Positions 35,826 through 44,272 are shown, numbered from the stretch's first letter. The stretch is 64,000 nucleotides of DNA from Enterobacter hormaechei subsp. hoffmannii (GCF_001729745.1 NZ_CP017186.1:2108001-2172000); one strand, 5' to 3'. The notes: generated from the letters alone by a model not told the origin. Translations and numbers: made by a program.

Positions 35826-36698
35826 ATGTCTCTCGTTTACGACACCTTTGAAACGTTACGCCAAAAAAATGCAGTGCTGCGGGAAACCGTCGCGCTCAAT
35901 ACTGGCATTCAACTGGCGGCGTGGTACAACAAGCACGACACGATCACCGTGAAAAGCAACCATCACACCCTTAGCCTGTACGTGGCGGATGGCTATGAAA
36001 GCTATCAAAAAACGCCGGGTGGCTGGAAAAATGGCGGCGGGCCGGACCGTTTTTGTCTGATGCCGGAAGAGAGCGAATCCACATGGGATATTCGTGATGA
36101 CCTGTCGTTCGTGCACCTCTACTGCACCGATGAACACCTGCGGGACGTGGGGGAGAAAATCTGGGATAAACGACCGCTATCGCTGACGCTGGAGGAAAAA
36201 ATCTTCGGCAGCGATCCGAAAATCACCGCCCTTTATCGCCAGTTTTTGCTCGGCTGCGACTGGCAGCAAAACGCCAATCAGCTCACCCTGAGCACTGCGT
36301 CGACCTTATTACTGACGCATTTGGTCCAGCACTATTCCAGCGTCCAGTGGAAGTTACCGGTGGTCACCGGCGGGCTATCGCCGTTTGTGCTGCGCAACGT
36401 GCTGGCCTTTATCGAGGAAAATCTGGCGCAACCCTTAACGCTGGCGGAACTGGCGGGCCAGGCCGCACTCAGTGAGTATCACTTTGCGCGGATGTTCCGC
36501 CAGTCGATGGGGCTGGCGCCGCATCAGTACGTCATGCAGCGCCGCATGGAGAAGGCCAAAGCGCTGATTCAGCACACGACCACGCCGCTCACCGACATCG
36601 CGCTGGCCTGCGGATTTAACTCCGCCAGCCATTTCAGTAACCGTTTTCGCAGCATGACCGGCATCACGCCGTCACAGCTACGCGCGGCGAAGGCGTGA
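35826..36698 (+). CDS. AraC-family transcription regulator
   Basis: This 290-residue regulator has an N-terminal AraC-type ligand domain (~20-170) and a C-terminal double helix-turn-helix (LTLAELAGQAALSEYHFARM and DIALACGFNSASHFSNRFRS). The classical signature is complete. It is divergent from the EamA exporter, its most likely target, and overlaps the converging ydcO by 21 bases. Ligand and regulon are unknown. E. coli lacks this gene pair between tehB and ydcO, so it is an accessory insertion relative to that genome. Confidence 0.88.
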   Translation: MSLVYDTFETLRQKNAVLRETVALNTGIQLAAWYNKHDTITVKSNHHTLSLYVADGYESYQKTPGGWKNGGGPDRFCLMPEESESTWDIRDDLSFVHLYCTDEHLRDVGEKIWDKRPLSLTLEEKIFGSDPKITALYRQFLLGCDWQQNANQLTLSTASTLLLTHLVQHYSSVQWKLPVVTGGLSPFVLRNVLAFIEENLAQPLTLAELAGQAALSEYHFARMFRQSMGLAPHQYVMQRRMEKAKALIQHTTTPLTDIALACGFNSASHFSNRFRSMTGITPSQLRAAKA

Positions 36699-37844
36699 GA
36701 AGACAGCGTAACAGATCCCACCCAGCACCAGCCCCCAGAAAGCGGAGCCAAGTCCCAGGAGCGTGACGCCGCTGGCGGTCATCAGGAAGGTGACGATCGC
36801 CGCGTCGCGCTCTGCTTCATGATTCAGTGCCTGATACAAACTCCCGCTGATAGTGCCGAGCAGGGCCAGCCCGGCCAGCGTCTGGATGCCGCTCAGCGGC
36901 AGGGCGGCCATCAGCCCCGAAATCGACCCGCCGAACACCCCCGCCAGCAGATAAAACCCACCTGCGGCCGCCGCTGCCAGCCAGCGTTTACTGGCATCCG
37001 GGTGGGCGTCCGGGCTCTGGCAGATGGCGGCGGTGATGGCGGCGATGCAGATGGAATAGACGCCGAAGGGGGACAACAGCAGCGCCAGCCCGCCGGTGGC
37101 AACGATCAGCGGTGAGACCGCCAGCGGATAGCCCGATGCCTGTATGGTGGCGAAGCCGGGCGCATTCTGCGACGCCATGGTCACCAGGAAGAAGGGTAAG
37201 CCGACGCTGATCAGGCTGGTGAAGGTGAACGCAGGGGCAATGAATTCCGGCATGATCACCGATAACGTCATTTTATTCGTGACAACGTCACCTCCAGCCC
37301 AGGCCACGAACACCCCCACCAGCAGCGTGGCGACAATGGCGTACCGGGGCGCTACGGCTTTAGCCACCAGCCAGGCGACCAGCATACTGCCGCAAAGAAG
37401 CACGTGTCCCTCAAGATTGCTGAATGCCTTCAGGCCAAACTGTAACAGCACGCCTGCCAGCATAGCGGCGGCAAGCGAGTGCGGGATCAGTTTCATCAAC
37501 CGGGCAAACAGGCCAGTGACGCCGCACAGCAGAATCAGCGCATTCGCAAATATAAATACCCCTATGGTTTCCGCCAGCGTCACGCCTTGCAGGCTGGTGG
37601 CGAGCAGCGCCGCGCCAGGAGTCGACCAGGCGGTCAGCACCGGGGCTTTATACCACCACGACAATGCAAGCGTGCTGATCCCCATCCCGAGCCCCAGCGC
37701 GGTCATCCATCCGGCGATTTGCTGTGTACTGGCGCCCGCCGCCGCAGCCGCCTGCCAGATAATGGCGGCAGAGCTGGCGTAGCCCACCAGAACGGCAACA
37801 AAACCAGCCAGCACGGCAGGAAAGAGAGAGGCAGTCGATCGCAT
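36678..37844 (-). CDS. ydcO: YdcO, BenE-family benzoate/proton symporter-like protein
   Basis: This 388-residue inner-membrane protein has about twelve hydrophobic segments and belongs to the BenE family, whose Acinetobacter member imports benzoate. Typical family stretches are visible (GYASSAAIIWQAA, FLVTMASQNAPGFATIQASG). E. coli YdcO is of the same size and also sits beside ydcN. Its substrate there is unproven. It is divergent from sutR across 92 bases that contain two similar palindromes, so direct control by SutR is likely. Its 3' end overlaps the AraC-family gene. Confidence 0.9.
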   Translation of the reverse strand: MRSTASLFPAVLAGFVAVLVGYASSAAIIWQAAAAAGASTQQIAGWMTALGLGMGISTLALSWWYKAPVLTAWSTPGAALLATSLQGVTLAETIGVFIFANALILLCGVTGLFARLMKLIPHSLAAAMLAGVLLQFGLKAFSNLEGHVLLCGSMLVAWLVAKAVAPRYAIVATLLVGVFVAWAGGDVVTNKMTLSVIMPEFIAPAFTFTSLISVGLPFFLVTMASQNAPGFATIQASGYPLAVSPLIVATGGLALLLSPFGVYSICIAAITAAICQSPDAHPDASKRWLAAAAAGGFYLLAGVFGGSISGLMAALPLSGIQTLAGLALLGTISGSLYQALNHEAERDAAIVTFLMTASGVTLLGLGSAFWGLVLGGICYAVFSRLRRA

Positions 37845-37855
37845 GTGAACTCCGT

Positions 37856-37904
37856 TGTGCGTTATAACGTCCGGGATAAGGTATCACTGTGCGCTATAGC
37901 GTAC
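37856..37904. promoter_or_regulatory. Two matched palindromes between ydcO and sutR
   Basis: The sites TGTGCGTTATAACGTC (37856-37871) and TGTGCGCTATAGCGTAC (37888-37904) share TGTGCG and have perfect 10-bp cores CGTTATAACG and CGCTATAGCG. Their starts are 32 bases apart, about three helical turns. The second overlaps a plausible -35 zone for sutR, whose -10 may be TATGCT at 37911. They are good candidates for SutR operators. Confidence 0.6.
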
Positions 37905-37936
37905 AAGTGGTATGCTTTGCCCCAACAGGAGGAACT

Positions 37937-38464
37937 ATGGATATCACTCAACATCTGGCAACCACACTGAAAGCGCTGCGTCAGGCGCGGGGCTGGAGCC
38001 TGTCGAAACTGGCGGAAGAGACGGGCGTGTCGAAAGCGATGCTTGGGCAAATCGAACGCAATGAGTCCAGCCCGACGGTCTCAACCTTGTGGAAAATTGC
38101 CACCGGGCTGAACGTACCTTTTTCGGCGTTTATCACTCCAGAGAGCGAACCGCAGGCGGTGTTCGATCCGCAGCAGCAGGCGATGGTGGTGAAACCGCTT
38201 TTCCCCTGGGATGAACAGCTTAAGTTCGACCATTTCTCCATCACCCTGTCGCCCGGCGCGCTGAGTGAGTCCACGCCGCACGAAGCCGGGGTGATTGAAC
38301 ACGTGGTGGTGATAAGCGGTGAACTGGATATGCATATCGACGGTGTCTGGCGCACTGTATACGCTGATTCAGGCGTGCGTTTTGCCGGCGATAAACCGCA
38401 CGCGTACCGCAACAGCAGCACCCGGACGGTGCATTTTCACTCTCTGATTCATTATCCCCGCTAA
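37937..38464 (+). CDS. sutR: SutR (YdcN), XRE-cupin transcription regulator
   Basis: The ATG at 37937 follows an AGGAGG and gives 175 residues; a start at 37889 would run through the putative operator. Residues ~8-62 form an XRE helix-turn-helix (LSKLAEETGVSKAMLGQIER) and residues ~100-172 a cupin domain (GVIEHVVVISGELDMHIDG). E. coli SutR affects sulfur-use genes. The ligand of the cupin is unknown. It is divergent from ydcO, with twin palindromes between them that suggest autoregulation together with control of the transporter. Confidence 0.92.
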   Translation: MDITQHLATTLKALRQARGWSLSKLAEETGVSKAMLGQIERNESSPTVSTLWKIATGLNVPFSAFITPESEPQAVFDPQQQAMVVKPLFPWDEQLKFDHFSITLSPGALSESTPHEAGVIEHVVVISGELDMHIDGVWRTVYADSGVRFAGDKPHAYRNSSTRTVHFHSLIHYPR

Positions 38465-38480
38465 AGCGTCGCAAAACGGT

Positions 38481-38508
38481 TTCACTGGCACAGACTTCTG
38501 ACTACAAT
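38481..38508 (+). promoter_or_regulatory. Candidate sigma-70 promoter for rlhA
   Basis: TTCACT (38481-38486) and TACAAT (38503-38508) are spaced by 16 bases, and lie about 36 bases before the rlhA start. The -10 is good and the -35 matches at four of six positions. Confidence 0.4.
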
Positions 38509-38544
38509 AGCCGCCATTTTGACCATAACGGATAACGACGAAGT

Positions 38545-40509
38545 ATGCGCCTGCACCCCCATCATCTTGAACTGCTAAGCCCGGCCCGCGACGCCGCCAT
38601 TGCCCGTGAAGCCATTCTTCACGGTGCGGATGCCGTCTACATTGGCGGCCCAGGCTTTGGTGCCCGTCATAACGCCAGCAATAGCCTGCGCGACATTGCC
38701 GAACTGGTACCGTTCGCCCACCGTTTCGGGGCGAAGGTGTTCGTGACCCTGAACACCATTCTTCATGATGATGAGCTGGAGCCCGCGCAGCGTCTTATTA
38801 CCGATCTCTACCAGACCGGCGTTGACGCTCTGATCGTTCAGGATATGGGCGTTCTGGAACTGGATATCCCGCCAATTGAGCTGCACGCCAGCACCCAGTG
38901 CGATATCCGCACCGTTGAGAAGGCGAAGTTTCTTTCAGACGTCGGGTTTACGCAGATTGTTCTGGCGCGCGAGCTGAACTTGAACCAGATCCGCGATATC
39001 CACCAGGCCACCGACGCGACCATTGAATTCTTTATCCACGGTGCGCTTTGCGTGGCCTATTCCGGGCAGTGTAATATCTCTCACGCCCAGACGGGGCGCA
39101 GCGCTAACCGCGGCGACTGCTCTCAGGCCTGCCGTTTGCCGTATACCCTGAAAGACGATCAGGGCCGCGTGGTGGCATTCGAGAAACACCTGCTGTCGAT
39201 GAAAGATAACGATCAGACGGCAAACCTCGGCGCGCTGATCGATGCCGGCGTACGCTCCTTCAAAATTGAAGGCCGCTACAAGGACATGAGCTACGTGAAA
39301 AATATCACCGCCCATTATCGTCAGATGCTGGATGCCATCATCGAGGATCGCGGTGACCTGGCGCGCGCGTCCGCCGGTCGTACAGAGCATTTCTTTATTC
39401 CATCGACGGACAAAACGTTCCACCGCGGCAGTACGGATTATTTCGTTAATGCGCGCAAAGGGGATATTGGCGCGTTCGATTCACCGAAGTTTATCGGTCT
39501 GCCGGTGGGTGAAGTGCTGAAAGTGGCGAAGGATCATATTGACGTTCAGGTTACAGAGCCGCTGGCGAACGGCGATGGTCTCAACGTGATGATCAAACGT
39601 GAAGTGGTTGGTTTTCGCGCCAATACGGTGGAGAAAACCGGTGAAAATCGTTATCGCGTCTGGCCGAACGAAATGCCTGCCGACCTTTACAAAGCCCGCC
39701 CGAATGCGGCGCTGAACCGTAACCTGGATCACAACTGGCAGCAGGCCTTGCTCAAGACCTCCAGCGAGCGTCGCATTGCGGTGGATATCGCGCTGGGTGG
39801 CTGGGAAGAGCAGCTGATCCTGACCATGACCTGCGAAGACGGCATCAGCGTGACGCATACGCTCGACGGCCTGTTCGAGGTGGCGAACAATGCGGAGAAA
39901 GCGCTCAGCAACCTCAAGGATGGCGTAGCGAAGCTCGGGCAGACCATTTATTATGCGCGCAATATTGAGGTGAATCTGCCGGATGCGCTGTTCGTGCCGA
40001 ACAGCCTGCTGAACCAGTTCCGCCGTGAAACGGCTGAGATGCTGGATGAAGCACGCCTGGCAAACTATCCGCGCGGCAGTCGTAAGGCCGAAGCGGTGCC
40101 TGCGCCGGTCTACCCGGACACGCATCTCTCTTTCCTTGCGAACGTTTACAACCACAAAGCGCGTGCGTTTTACCATCGTCACGGCGTGCAGTTGATTGAC
40201 GCCGCGTATGAAGCGCATGAAGAGAAGGGCGATGTGCCGGTGATGATCACCAAACACTGCCTGCGGTTTGCCTTTAACCTTTGTCCGAAACAGGCGAAAG
40301 GGAATATTAAAAGCTGGAAAGCGACGCCGATGCAGCTGGTGAATGGCGATGAAGTACTGACGCTGAAGTTTGACTGCCGTCCGTGTGAAATGCACGTTAT
40401 CGGCAAGATGAAGAATCACATCTTCAAAATGCCGTCTCCGGGCAGCATTGTGGCCTCCGTCAGCCCTGACGATTTGATGAAGACCCTGCCGAAGCGTAAA
40501 GGCAGCTAA
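38545..40509 (+). CDS. rlhA: RlhA (YdcP), 23S rRNA 5-hydroxycytidine C2501 synthase
   Basis: This 654-residue U32-family protein is required for hydroxylation of C2501 in 23S rRNA, a modification that depends on prephenate and iron supply. The N-terminal barrel carries the U32 signature (EFFIHGALCVAYSGQCNISH, with RGDCSQACR following). Conserved cysteines of the family, probably iron-sulfur ligands, include those in ALCVAYSGQC, GDCSQACR and, near the end, the CxxC of DCRPCEMH. Length matches E. coli YdcP. It is followed by the converging yncJ with a four-base overlap. Confidence 0.94.
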   Translation: MRLHPHHLELLSPARDAAIAREAILHGADAVYIGGPGFGARHNASNSLRDIAELVPFAHRFGAKVFVTLNTILHDDELEPAQRLITDLYQTGVDALIVQDMGVLELDIPPIELHASTQCDIRTVEKAKFLSDVGFTQIVLARELNLNQIRDIHQATDATIEFFIHGALCVAYSGQCNISHAQTGRSANRGDCSQACRLPYTLKDDQGRVVAFEKHLLSMKDNDQTANLGALIDAGVRSFKIEGRYKDMSYVKNITAHYRQMLDAIIEDRGDLARASAGRTEHFFIPSTDKTFHRGSTDYFVNARKGDIGAFDSPKFIGLPVGEVLKVAKDHIDVQVTEPLANGDGLNVMIKREVVGFRANTVEKTGENRYRVWPNEMPADLYKARPNAALNRNLDHNWQQALLKTSSERRIAVDIALGGWEEQLILTMTCEDGISVTHTLDGLFEVANNAEKALSNLKDGVAKLGQTIYYARNIEVNLPDALFVPNSLLNQFRRETAEMLDEARLANYPRGSRKAEAVPAPVYPDTHLSFLANVYNHKARAFYHRHGVQLIDAAYEAHEEKGDVPVMITKHCLRFAFNLCPKQAKGNIKSWKATPMQLVNGDEVLTLKFDCRPCEMHVIGKMKNHIFKMPSPGSIVASVSPDDLMKTLPKRKGS

Positions 40510-40739
40510 CCCGCAGAGTGGGTATCCGGTTTGCGCGATTTCTGCCAGGCATGGTGCTCGCGCAACCCCTCCGCAGACTCCTCTGCCGCGCTGCGTAACT
40601 CGTCGCTGTCAGCTTCATGACGAAGCTGATGGTCGGCGTTTTTCACGTAAAGAAATTCATGTCCTTTGTGCTCCGCCATAATCTGCCCTGAGAACAGGGC
40701 GCTAATCACCAGCAGTAGCGAAAAGCCTTTTCTGAACAT
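40506..40739 (-). CDS. yncJ: YncJ, small secreted envelope-stress protein
   Basis: This 77-residue protein has a signal peptide (MFRKGFSLLLVISALFSGQI, cleavage near MA-E) and a highly charged, histidine- and glutamate-rich mature part of about 55 residues. It keeps the E. coli position after rlhA. E. coli yncJ is known as a strongly Cpx-responsive gene, but its role is unknown. A good ribosome site (GGGGGTAAAAG) precedes the ATG. I did not find a convincing CpxR box in the upstream 240 bases. Confidence 0.85.
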   Translation of the reverse strand: MFRKGFSLLLVISALFSGQIMAEHKGHEFLYVKNADHQLRHEADSDELRSAAEESAEGLREHHAWQKSRKPDTHSAG

Positions 40740-40857
40740 CTTTTACCCCCGAAAATACGCTACGGTCATCGTAGGGATAATTTCATAGAGTAATTATTCG
40801 ACTCTTTAAATTTGAGAAAATAGACTGTCAAAAATTGTGGTCGCCATAAAACTCACT

Positions 40858-40871
40858 TAAGACTATTCTTA
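40858..40871. promoter_or_regulatory. Candidate RcsB/RcsAB box
   Basis: TAAGACTATTCTTA agrees with the RcsAB consensus TAAGAATATTCCTA at 12 of 14 positions and is itself nearly palindromic. It lies between yncJ (119 bases upstream of its start) and the 120-residue gene (111 bases upstream of its start). Which gene it would control is unclear. Confidence 0.4.
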
Positions 40872-40981
40872 AAAGCAATATCGCCGTTGTAAACTCCCAT
40901 TTCTGGTATGCAAAGAGAAGCTAGATTTATTGGGAAATCATTTACAATAAGATTTTTCTGGCTAAGGATTGGATCGAATAA

Positions 40982-41344
40982 ATGAAAAAAATAATCGTGC
41001 TATCACTTCTGGGCGTAGTGGTTGCGGTGGGTGCTGCGGCCAGCATCTATTCAAATGAAGAACCAGAATATATTCAGTCAGCAAAAAGCCGTGTCGGATC
41101 GTATTTAACCAGCGATTACGGACGTGTCGAATGTAATAGCACCCAGGTAAGTGAAGATCGCTGGGAGCTGGGCTGTACCAATAAGGCGAGGGGCAAAACC
41201 TTCCAGTTCGCTGTTTACCCATCCGAGCAGGCGCCGTATGGGGTCTCTCGTGCGTTTTATCTCGAAGCGATTAATGATGATGCCCGCCAGAGTGCAGAGC
41301 AGGGGCTGATGCGTTATCTGCAAATTAATACCAAAGCGGGTTAA
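40982..41344 (+). CDS. Small envelope protein of unknown function
   Basis: This 120-residue protein starts with a hydrophobic segment (IIVLSLLGVVVAVGAAASIY, residues ~4-23) that may be a signal peptide or a membrane anchor. The remaining ~95 residues are polar, with two cysteines (VECNST and LGCTNK) about 20 residues apart that could form a disulfide in the periplasm. I do not recognise the family. It stands alone, 242 bases from the divergent yncJ and 150 bases from the converging regulator gene. An Rcs-box-like site lies upstream. Confidence 0.65.
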   Translation: MKKIIVLSLLGVVVAVGAAASIYSNEEPEYIQSAKSRVGSYLTSDYGRVECNSTQVSEDRWELGCTNKARGKTFQFAVYPSEQAPYGVSRAFYLEAINDDARQSAEQGLMRYLQINTKAG

Positions 41345-41460
41345 TCGATTCGTTTATGCTTCGTTGAGGCTCACAGTGGTAGATTGCAGGTGATCCACAT
41401 CCCGGTATGGAATACCGGAGCGTAGATACCAAAATACAAATCTATCCATGCAAGCATTTA

Positions 41461-41486
41461 CCGCCAGATTATGGCGGTTTTTTTTT
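41461..41486 (+). terminator. Strong terminator with nine T residues
   Basis: Stem ccgcca/tggcgg with loop GATTA is followed by nine consecutive T. It lies 116 bases after the 120-residue gene, leaving a 3' region with another hairpin (41402-41418). Confidence 0.88.
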
Positions 41487-41492
41487 GCCCGT

Positions 41493-42467
41493 TTATCGTA
41501 CTGGTAAAAATTGTTTGCGATATTGCGCGGGTGAAAGCGCAAATTGCTGCCGGAAATGGTGGCGCAGCGTGGCGCTTTGTCCAAATCCGGTTTGTTCCGC
41601 AATATTGTCGATGCTGAGCCGACTGTTTTCGAGATAATCTTTTGCCCGCTGCAATCGCGCAGTCAATAACCAGCGCGCGGGTGTTGTTCCGGTCGCGTCC
41701 TGGAAACGGCGCAGAAAGGTGCGCTGACTCATACCCACCCGCAGGGCCAGCGATTCGACGGTATGGGAAACGGCCAGATGCTGGTGAAGATAATCAAACA
41801 GCTGGCCCAGGCGCTGGCTCTCCCGCAACTGAGCCACCGGTCGGCTAAGCTGCTGGGTTTGCGAGCCGTCCCGATGGGGCGGGATCACCAGCCGACGCGC
41901 CACGCGGTTTGCCACTTCCATACCGTAATTCCGGCGCACCACGTGCAGGCACAGATCAATCCCCGCGGCGCTTCCGGCGGAAGTGAGAATATCGCCTTCG
42001 TCCTGGTAGAGCACATCTTCGACCACGGTAATGGCGGGACAGCGTGTTTTCAGCGCTTGCGTATAGCGCCAGTGGGTGGTCGCCTTCCGCCCGTCAAGCA
42101 GGCCTGAGGCTGCCAGAACGAAAACGCCAGAACAGATCGAGAGTAGCTGGCAGCCGCGGGCATGCGCCGCGCGGAGCGCCTGGCAGAGCGCTTCGGGTAC
42201 GGGTTCGTCCAGCCCTCGCCAGCCGGGAACGACAACCAGATCCGCCGTCTCCAGCAGACCCAGATCGCCATCGGCCAGAATACGGATCCCGCCCGTTGCC
42301 CGGAGTTCGCCATCATCCACGCTCGCCACGGCAAACTGATACCAGTCATCGCCCATCTCCGGGCGCGGCAAGCCAAAGATTTCTACCGCCACGCCAAACT
42401 CAAAGGTACATAAACCGTCATATGCCAGCACGACCGCGCGCGGCGAGGGATGTCTTAAGTTTGTCAT
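41493..42467 (-). CDS. FtrA/GlxA-family regulator (DJ-1/PfpI plus AraC domains)
   Basis: This protein combines an N-terminal DJ-1/PfpI-like domain (~10-190, VVLAYDGLCTFEFGVAVEIF, nucleophile-like Cys in SICSGVFVLAASG) with a C-terminal AraC double helix-turn-helix (ESLALRVGMSQRTFLRRF and IDNIAEQTGFGQSATLRHHF). The ATG at 42467 gives 324 residues, usual for the family. An in-frame ATG at 42500 would add 11 residues but falls almost on the predicted start of transcription (-35 TTGTGT, 17 bases, -10 TTAATT on the minus strand). It is divergent from a rhodanese gene and probably regulates it. The name FtrA is the best guess only. Confidence 0.85.
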   Translation of the reverse strand: MTNLRHPSPRAVVLAYDGLCTFEFGVAVEIFGLPRPEMGDDWYQFAVASVDDGELRATGGIRILADGDLGLLETADLVVVPGWRGLDEPVPEALCQALRAAHARGCQLLSICSGVFVLAASGLLDGRKATTHWRYTQALKTRCPAITVVEDVLYQDEGDILTSAGSAAGIDLCLHVVRRNYGMEVANRVARRLVIPPHRDGSQTQQLSRPVAQLRESQRLGQLFDYLHQHLAVSHTVESLALRVGMSQRTFLRRFQDATGTTPARWLLTARLQRAKDYLENSRLSIDNIAEQTGFGQSATLRHHFRQQFALSPAQYRKQFLPVR

Positions 42468-42561
42468 CTTTTTGCTGTTTTCTGGCATAGGCGGACGCAT
42501 TCATGGGCTGAATTAAGGGATAGAGTAGTGTTAACACAAACACCACAAATGAGGAAGATTC

Positions 42562-42972
42562 ATGAGCTATGTTACTGAATTTCCGGCTGCTGAGCCGCAG
42601 GAAGCTGTGGGACATTTTCTGCGTCGTCTGAGTGTCGAGACGGACTGCGCCGATGTCCATCATGCGGTATCCAGCGGTGAGCAGGACTTTGTTCTGCTGC
42701 ACGTTGTCGGAAAGCCTGAACATTTTGCCCGGCGGCATCTGCCCGGCGCGCTGCATTTACCCTGGAGCCAGATCACCGCAGAGCGGATGAAAGCGTGGCC
42801 GGAGGGCACGCTGTTTGTCGTCTATTGTGCAGGCCCGCACTGCAACGGGGCGGACAGGGCGGCGCTGAAGCTGGCGCGTCTGGGTCTGCCGGTTAAGATT
42901 ATGCTCGGGGGCATGACCGGCTGGGAAGATGAGCGGTTCGCGTTTGCAGGATCTTCATCACCCGCTCTGTGA
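42562..42972 (+). CDS. Single-domain rhodanese-like sulfurtransferase
   Basis: This 136-residue cytosolic protein is one rhodanese domain, with VLLHVVGKPEHFARRHLPGA, VVYCAGPHCNGADRAALKL and LGGMTGWEDE. The cysteine in VVYCAGPHCNGA is at the usual active-site position and could carry a persulfide. A second cysteine lies five residues later. A sulfur-transfer role is likely, but acceptor and donor are unknown. It is divergent from the FtrA-like regulator across 94 bases and is a plausible target of it. Confidence 0.87.
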   Translation: MSYVTEFPAAEPQEAVGHFLRRLSVETDCADVHHAVSSGEQDFVLLHVVGKPEHFARRHLPGALHLPWSQITAERMKAWPEGTLFVVYCAGPHCNGADRAALKLARLGLPVKIMLGGMTGWEDERFAFAGSSSPAL

Positions 42973-43042
42973 ACATGAATTTATTTCAACACAGATGAAA
43001 TTTTCTCGTTTGTCGGCGGCGAGCCGGTATGACATCTTTTCA

Positions 43043-43066
43043 GGACGTTTAGACATCCAGAAGTCT
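43043..43066 (+). promoter_or_regulatory. Three tandem MetJ boxes
   Basis: Adjacent octamers GGACGTTT, AGACATCC and AGAAGTCT match the MetJ box AGACGTCT at 6, 6 and 7 of 8 positions. They lie in the exact end-to-end arrangement MetJ needs, about 63 bases upstream of the MetE-like gene. Repression by MetJ with S-adenosylmethionine is therefore likely. Confidence 0.75.
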
Positions 43067-43128
43067 AAAGATTCAAGAGATGAATTATCACTGTGGGCAA
43101 TTAACGCCGACAGACAGAGGAGATTTCC

Positions 43129-44232
43129 ATGCAGCGACACCATGCCCCGTACCGCGCCGATGTAGTCGGCAGTTTTTTACGCCCGGATGCCATTAAACAG
43201 GCCCGTCTGCAATTTGCCAGCGGTGAAATCGATGCCGGGCAGCTTCGCGCGGTTGAGGACGAGGCCATTCGTCATGTTGTCGAGCAGCAGTGCGCCTGCG
43301 GTCTGCATGTGGTAACGGACGGTGAATTCCGCCGCGCCTGGTGGCACTTTGACTTCTTTGACGGGCTACAGGGCGTGGAGCGTTATGATTCCCAGCAGGG
43401 CATTCAGTTCAACGGGGTGCAGACTAAAGCCCATGGCGTGCGCGTAACGGGCAAACTGGGCTTCGGCGATCATCCTATGCTGGAAGATTTCCGCTACCTC
43501 AAAAGCATTAGCGGTAATGCACAGCCGAAGATGACCATTCCAAGCCCGAGCGTGCTGCACTTCCGCGGTGGCCGCAAGGATATTGATGCTACGGTCTACC
43601 CGGATCTGAAGGATTACTTTGACGATCTGGCGACCACCTGGCGCGATGCCATTCGGGCCTTTTACGATGCAGGCTGCCGCTATCTGCAGCTGGATGACAC
43701 CGTCTGGGCCTATCTTTGTTCGGAGGACCAGCGCCGCCAGATCCGCGAGCGCGGTGACGATGCAGACGAACTTGCCCGGACCTATGCCCGGGTGCTGAAT
43801 AAGGCGCTGGAGGGCAAACCGGACGATCTGACCGTCGGGCTGCACGTCTGCCGCGGCAACTTCCGCTCAACCTGGATTTCCGAGGGCGGCTATGAGCCGG
43901 TGGCGGAGGTGCTGTTCGGCACGGTGAACGTCGACGCGTTCTTCCTGGAGTACGACAACGACCGTAGCGGGGACTTCGCGCCACTGCGTTTTGTGCGCCC
44001 GGGTAAACAGCAGGTGGTTCTGGGGCTGATCACCACCAAACACGGTGAACTGGAGAACCCGGAAGGGGTGAAAGCGCGTCTGGAAGAGGCTGCGCGCTAC
44101 GTGGCGAAAGAGCAGATTTGCCTCAGCCCGCAGTGCGGATTTGCTTCTACGGAAGAGGGTAACAGCCTGAGCGAAGCCCAGCAGTGGGATAAAGTTCGCC
44201 TGGTAACGCAAATCGCCAGCGACGTCTGGTAA
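43129..44232 (+). CDS. Cobalamin-independent methionine synthase family protein (MetE C-terminal domain only)
   Basis: This 367-residue protein resembles the catalytic C-terminal barrel of MetE and Bacillus YxjG/YxjH-type proteins and lacks the N-terminal MetE half. Zinc-type ligand positions seem present (LHVCRGNFRS and SPQCGFAST cysteines, with the histidine before the first). YLQLDDTVWAYL and DAFFLEYDNDRSGDF fit the barrel. Such stand-alone forms transfer a methyl group to homocysteine from donors that are often not folate-polyglutamates. Three MetJ boxes upstream place it in the methionine regulon. It is monocistronic and followed by the urt control region. Confidence 0.88.
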   Translation: MQRHHAPYRADVVGSFLRPDAIKQARLQFASGEIDAGQLRAVEDEAIRHVVEQQCACGLHVVTDGEFRRAWWHFDFFDGLQGVERYDSQQGIQFNGVQTKAHGVRVTGKLGFGDHPMLEDFRYLKSISGNAQPKMTIPSPSVLHFRGGRKDIDATVYPDLKDYFDDLATTWRDAIRAFYDAGCRYLQLDDTVWAYLCSEDQRRQIRERGDDADELARTYARVLNKALEGKPDDLTVGLHVCRGNFRSTWISEGGYEPVAEVLFGTVNVDAFFLEYDNDRSGDFAPLRFVRPGKQQVVLGLITTKHGELENPEGVKARLEEAARYVAKEQICLSPQCGFASTEEGNSLSEAQQWDKVRLVTQIASDVW

Positions 44233-44239
44233 CGCCGTT

Positions 44240-44272
44240 TACAGCGCTGCATTATTACAGTGCAGCGCTGTA
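44240..44272. promoter_or_regulatory. 12-bp inverted repeat with NtrC-like core upstream of urtA
   Basis: Perfect arms TACAGCGCTGCA / TGCAGCGCTGTA enclose nine bases. The core TGCA-N9-TGCA (44248-44264) has the 17-base layout of the NtrC site TGCACC-N5-GGTGCA. Its centre is about 105 bases upstream of the start expected from the sigma-54 promoter, a normal enhancer distance. It could alternatively be a weak terminator stem, but no T-run follows. Confidence 0.5.
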
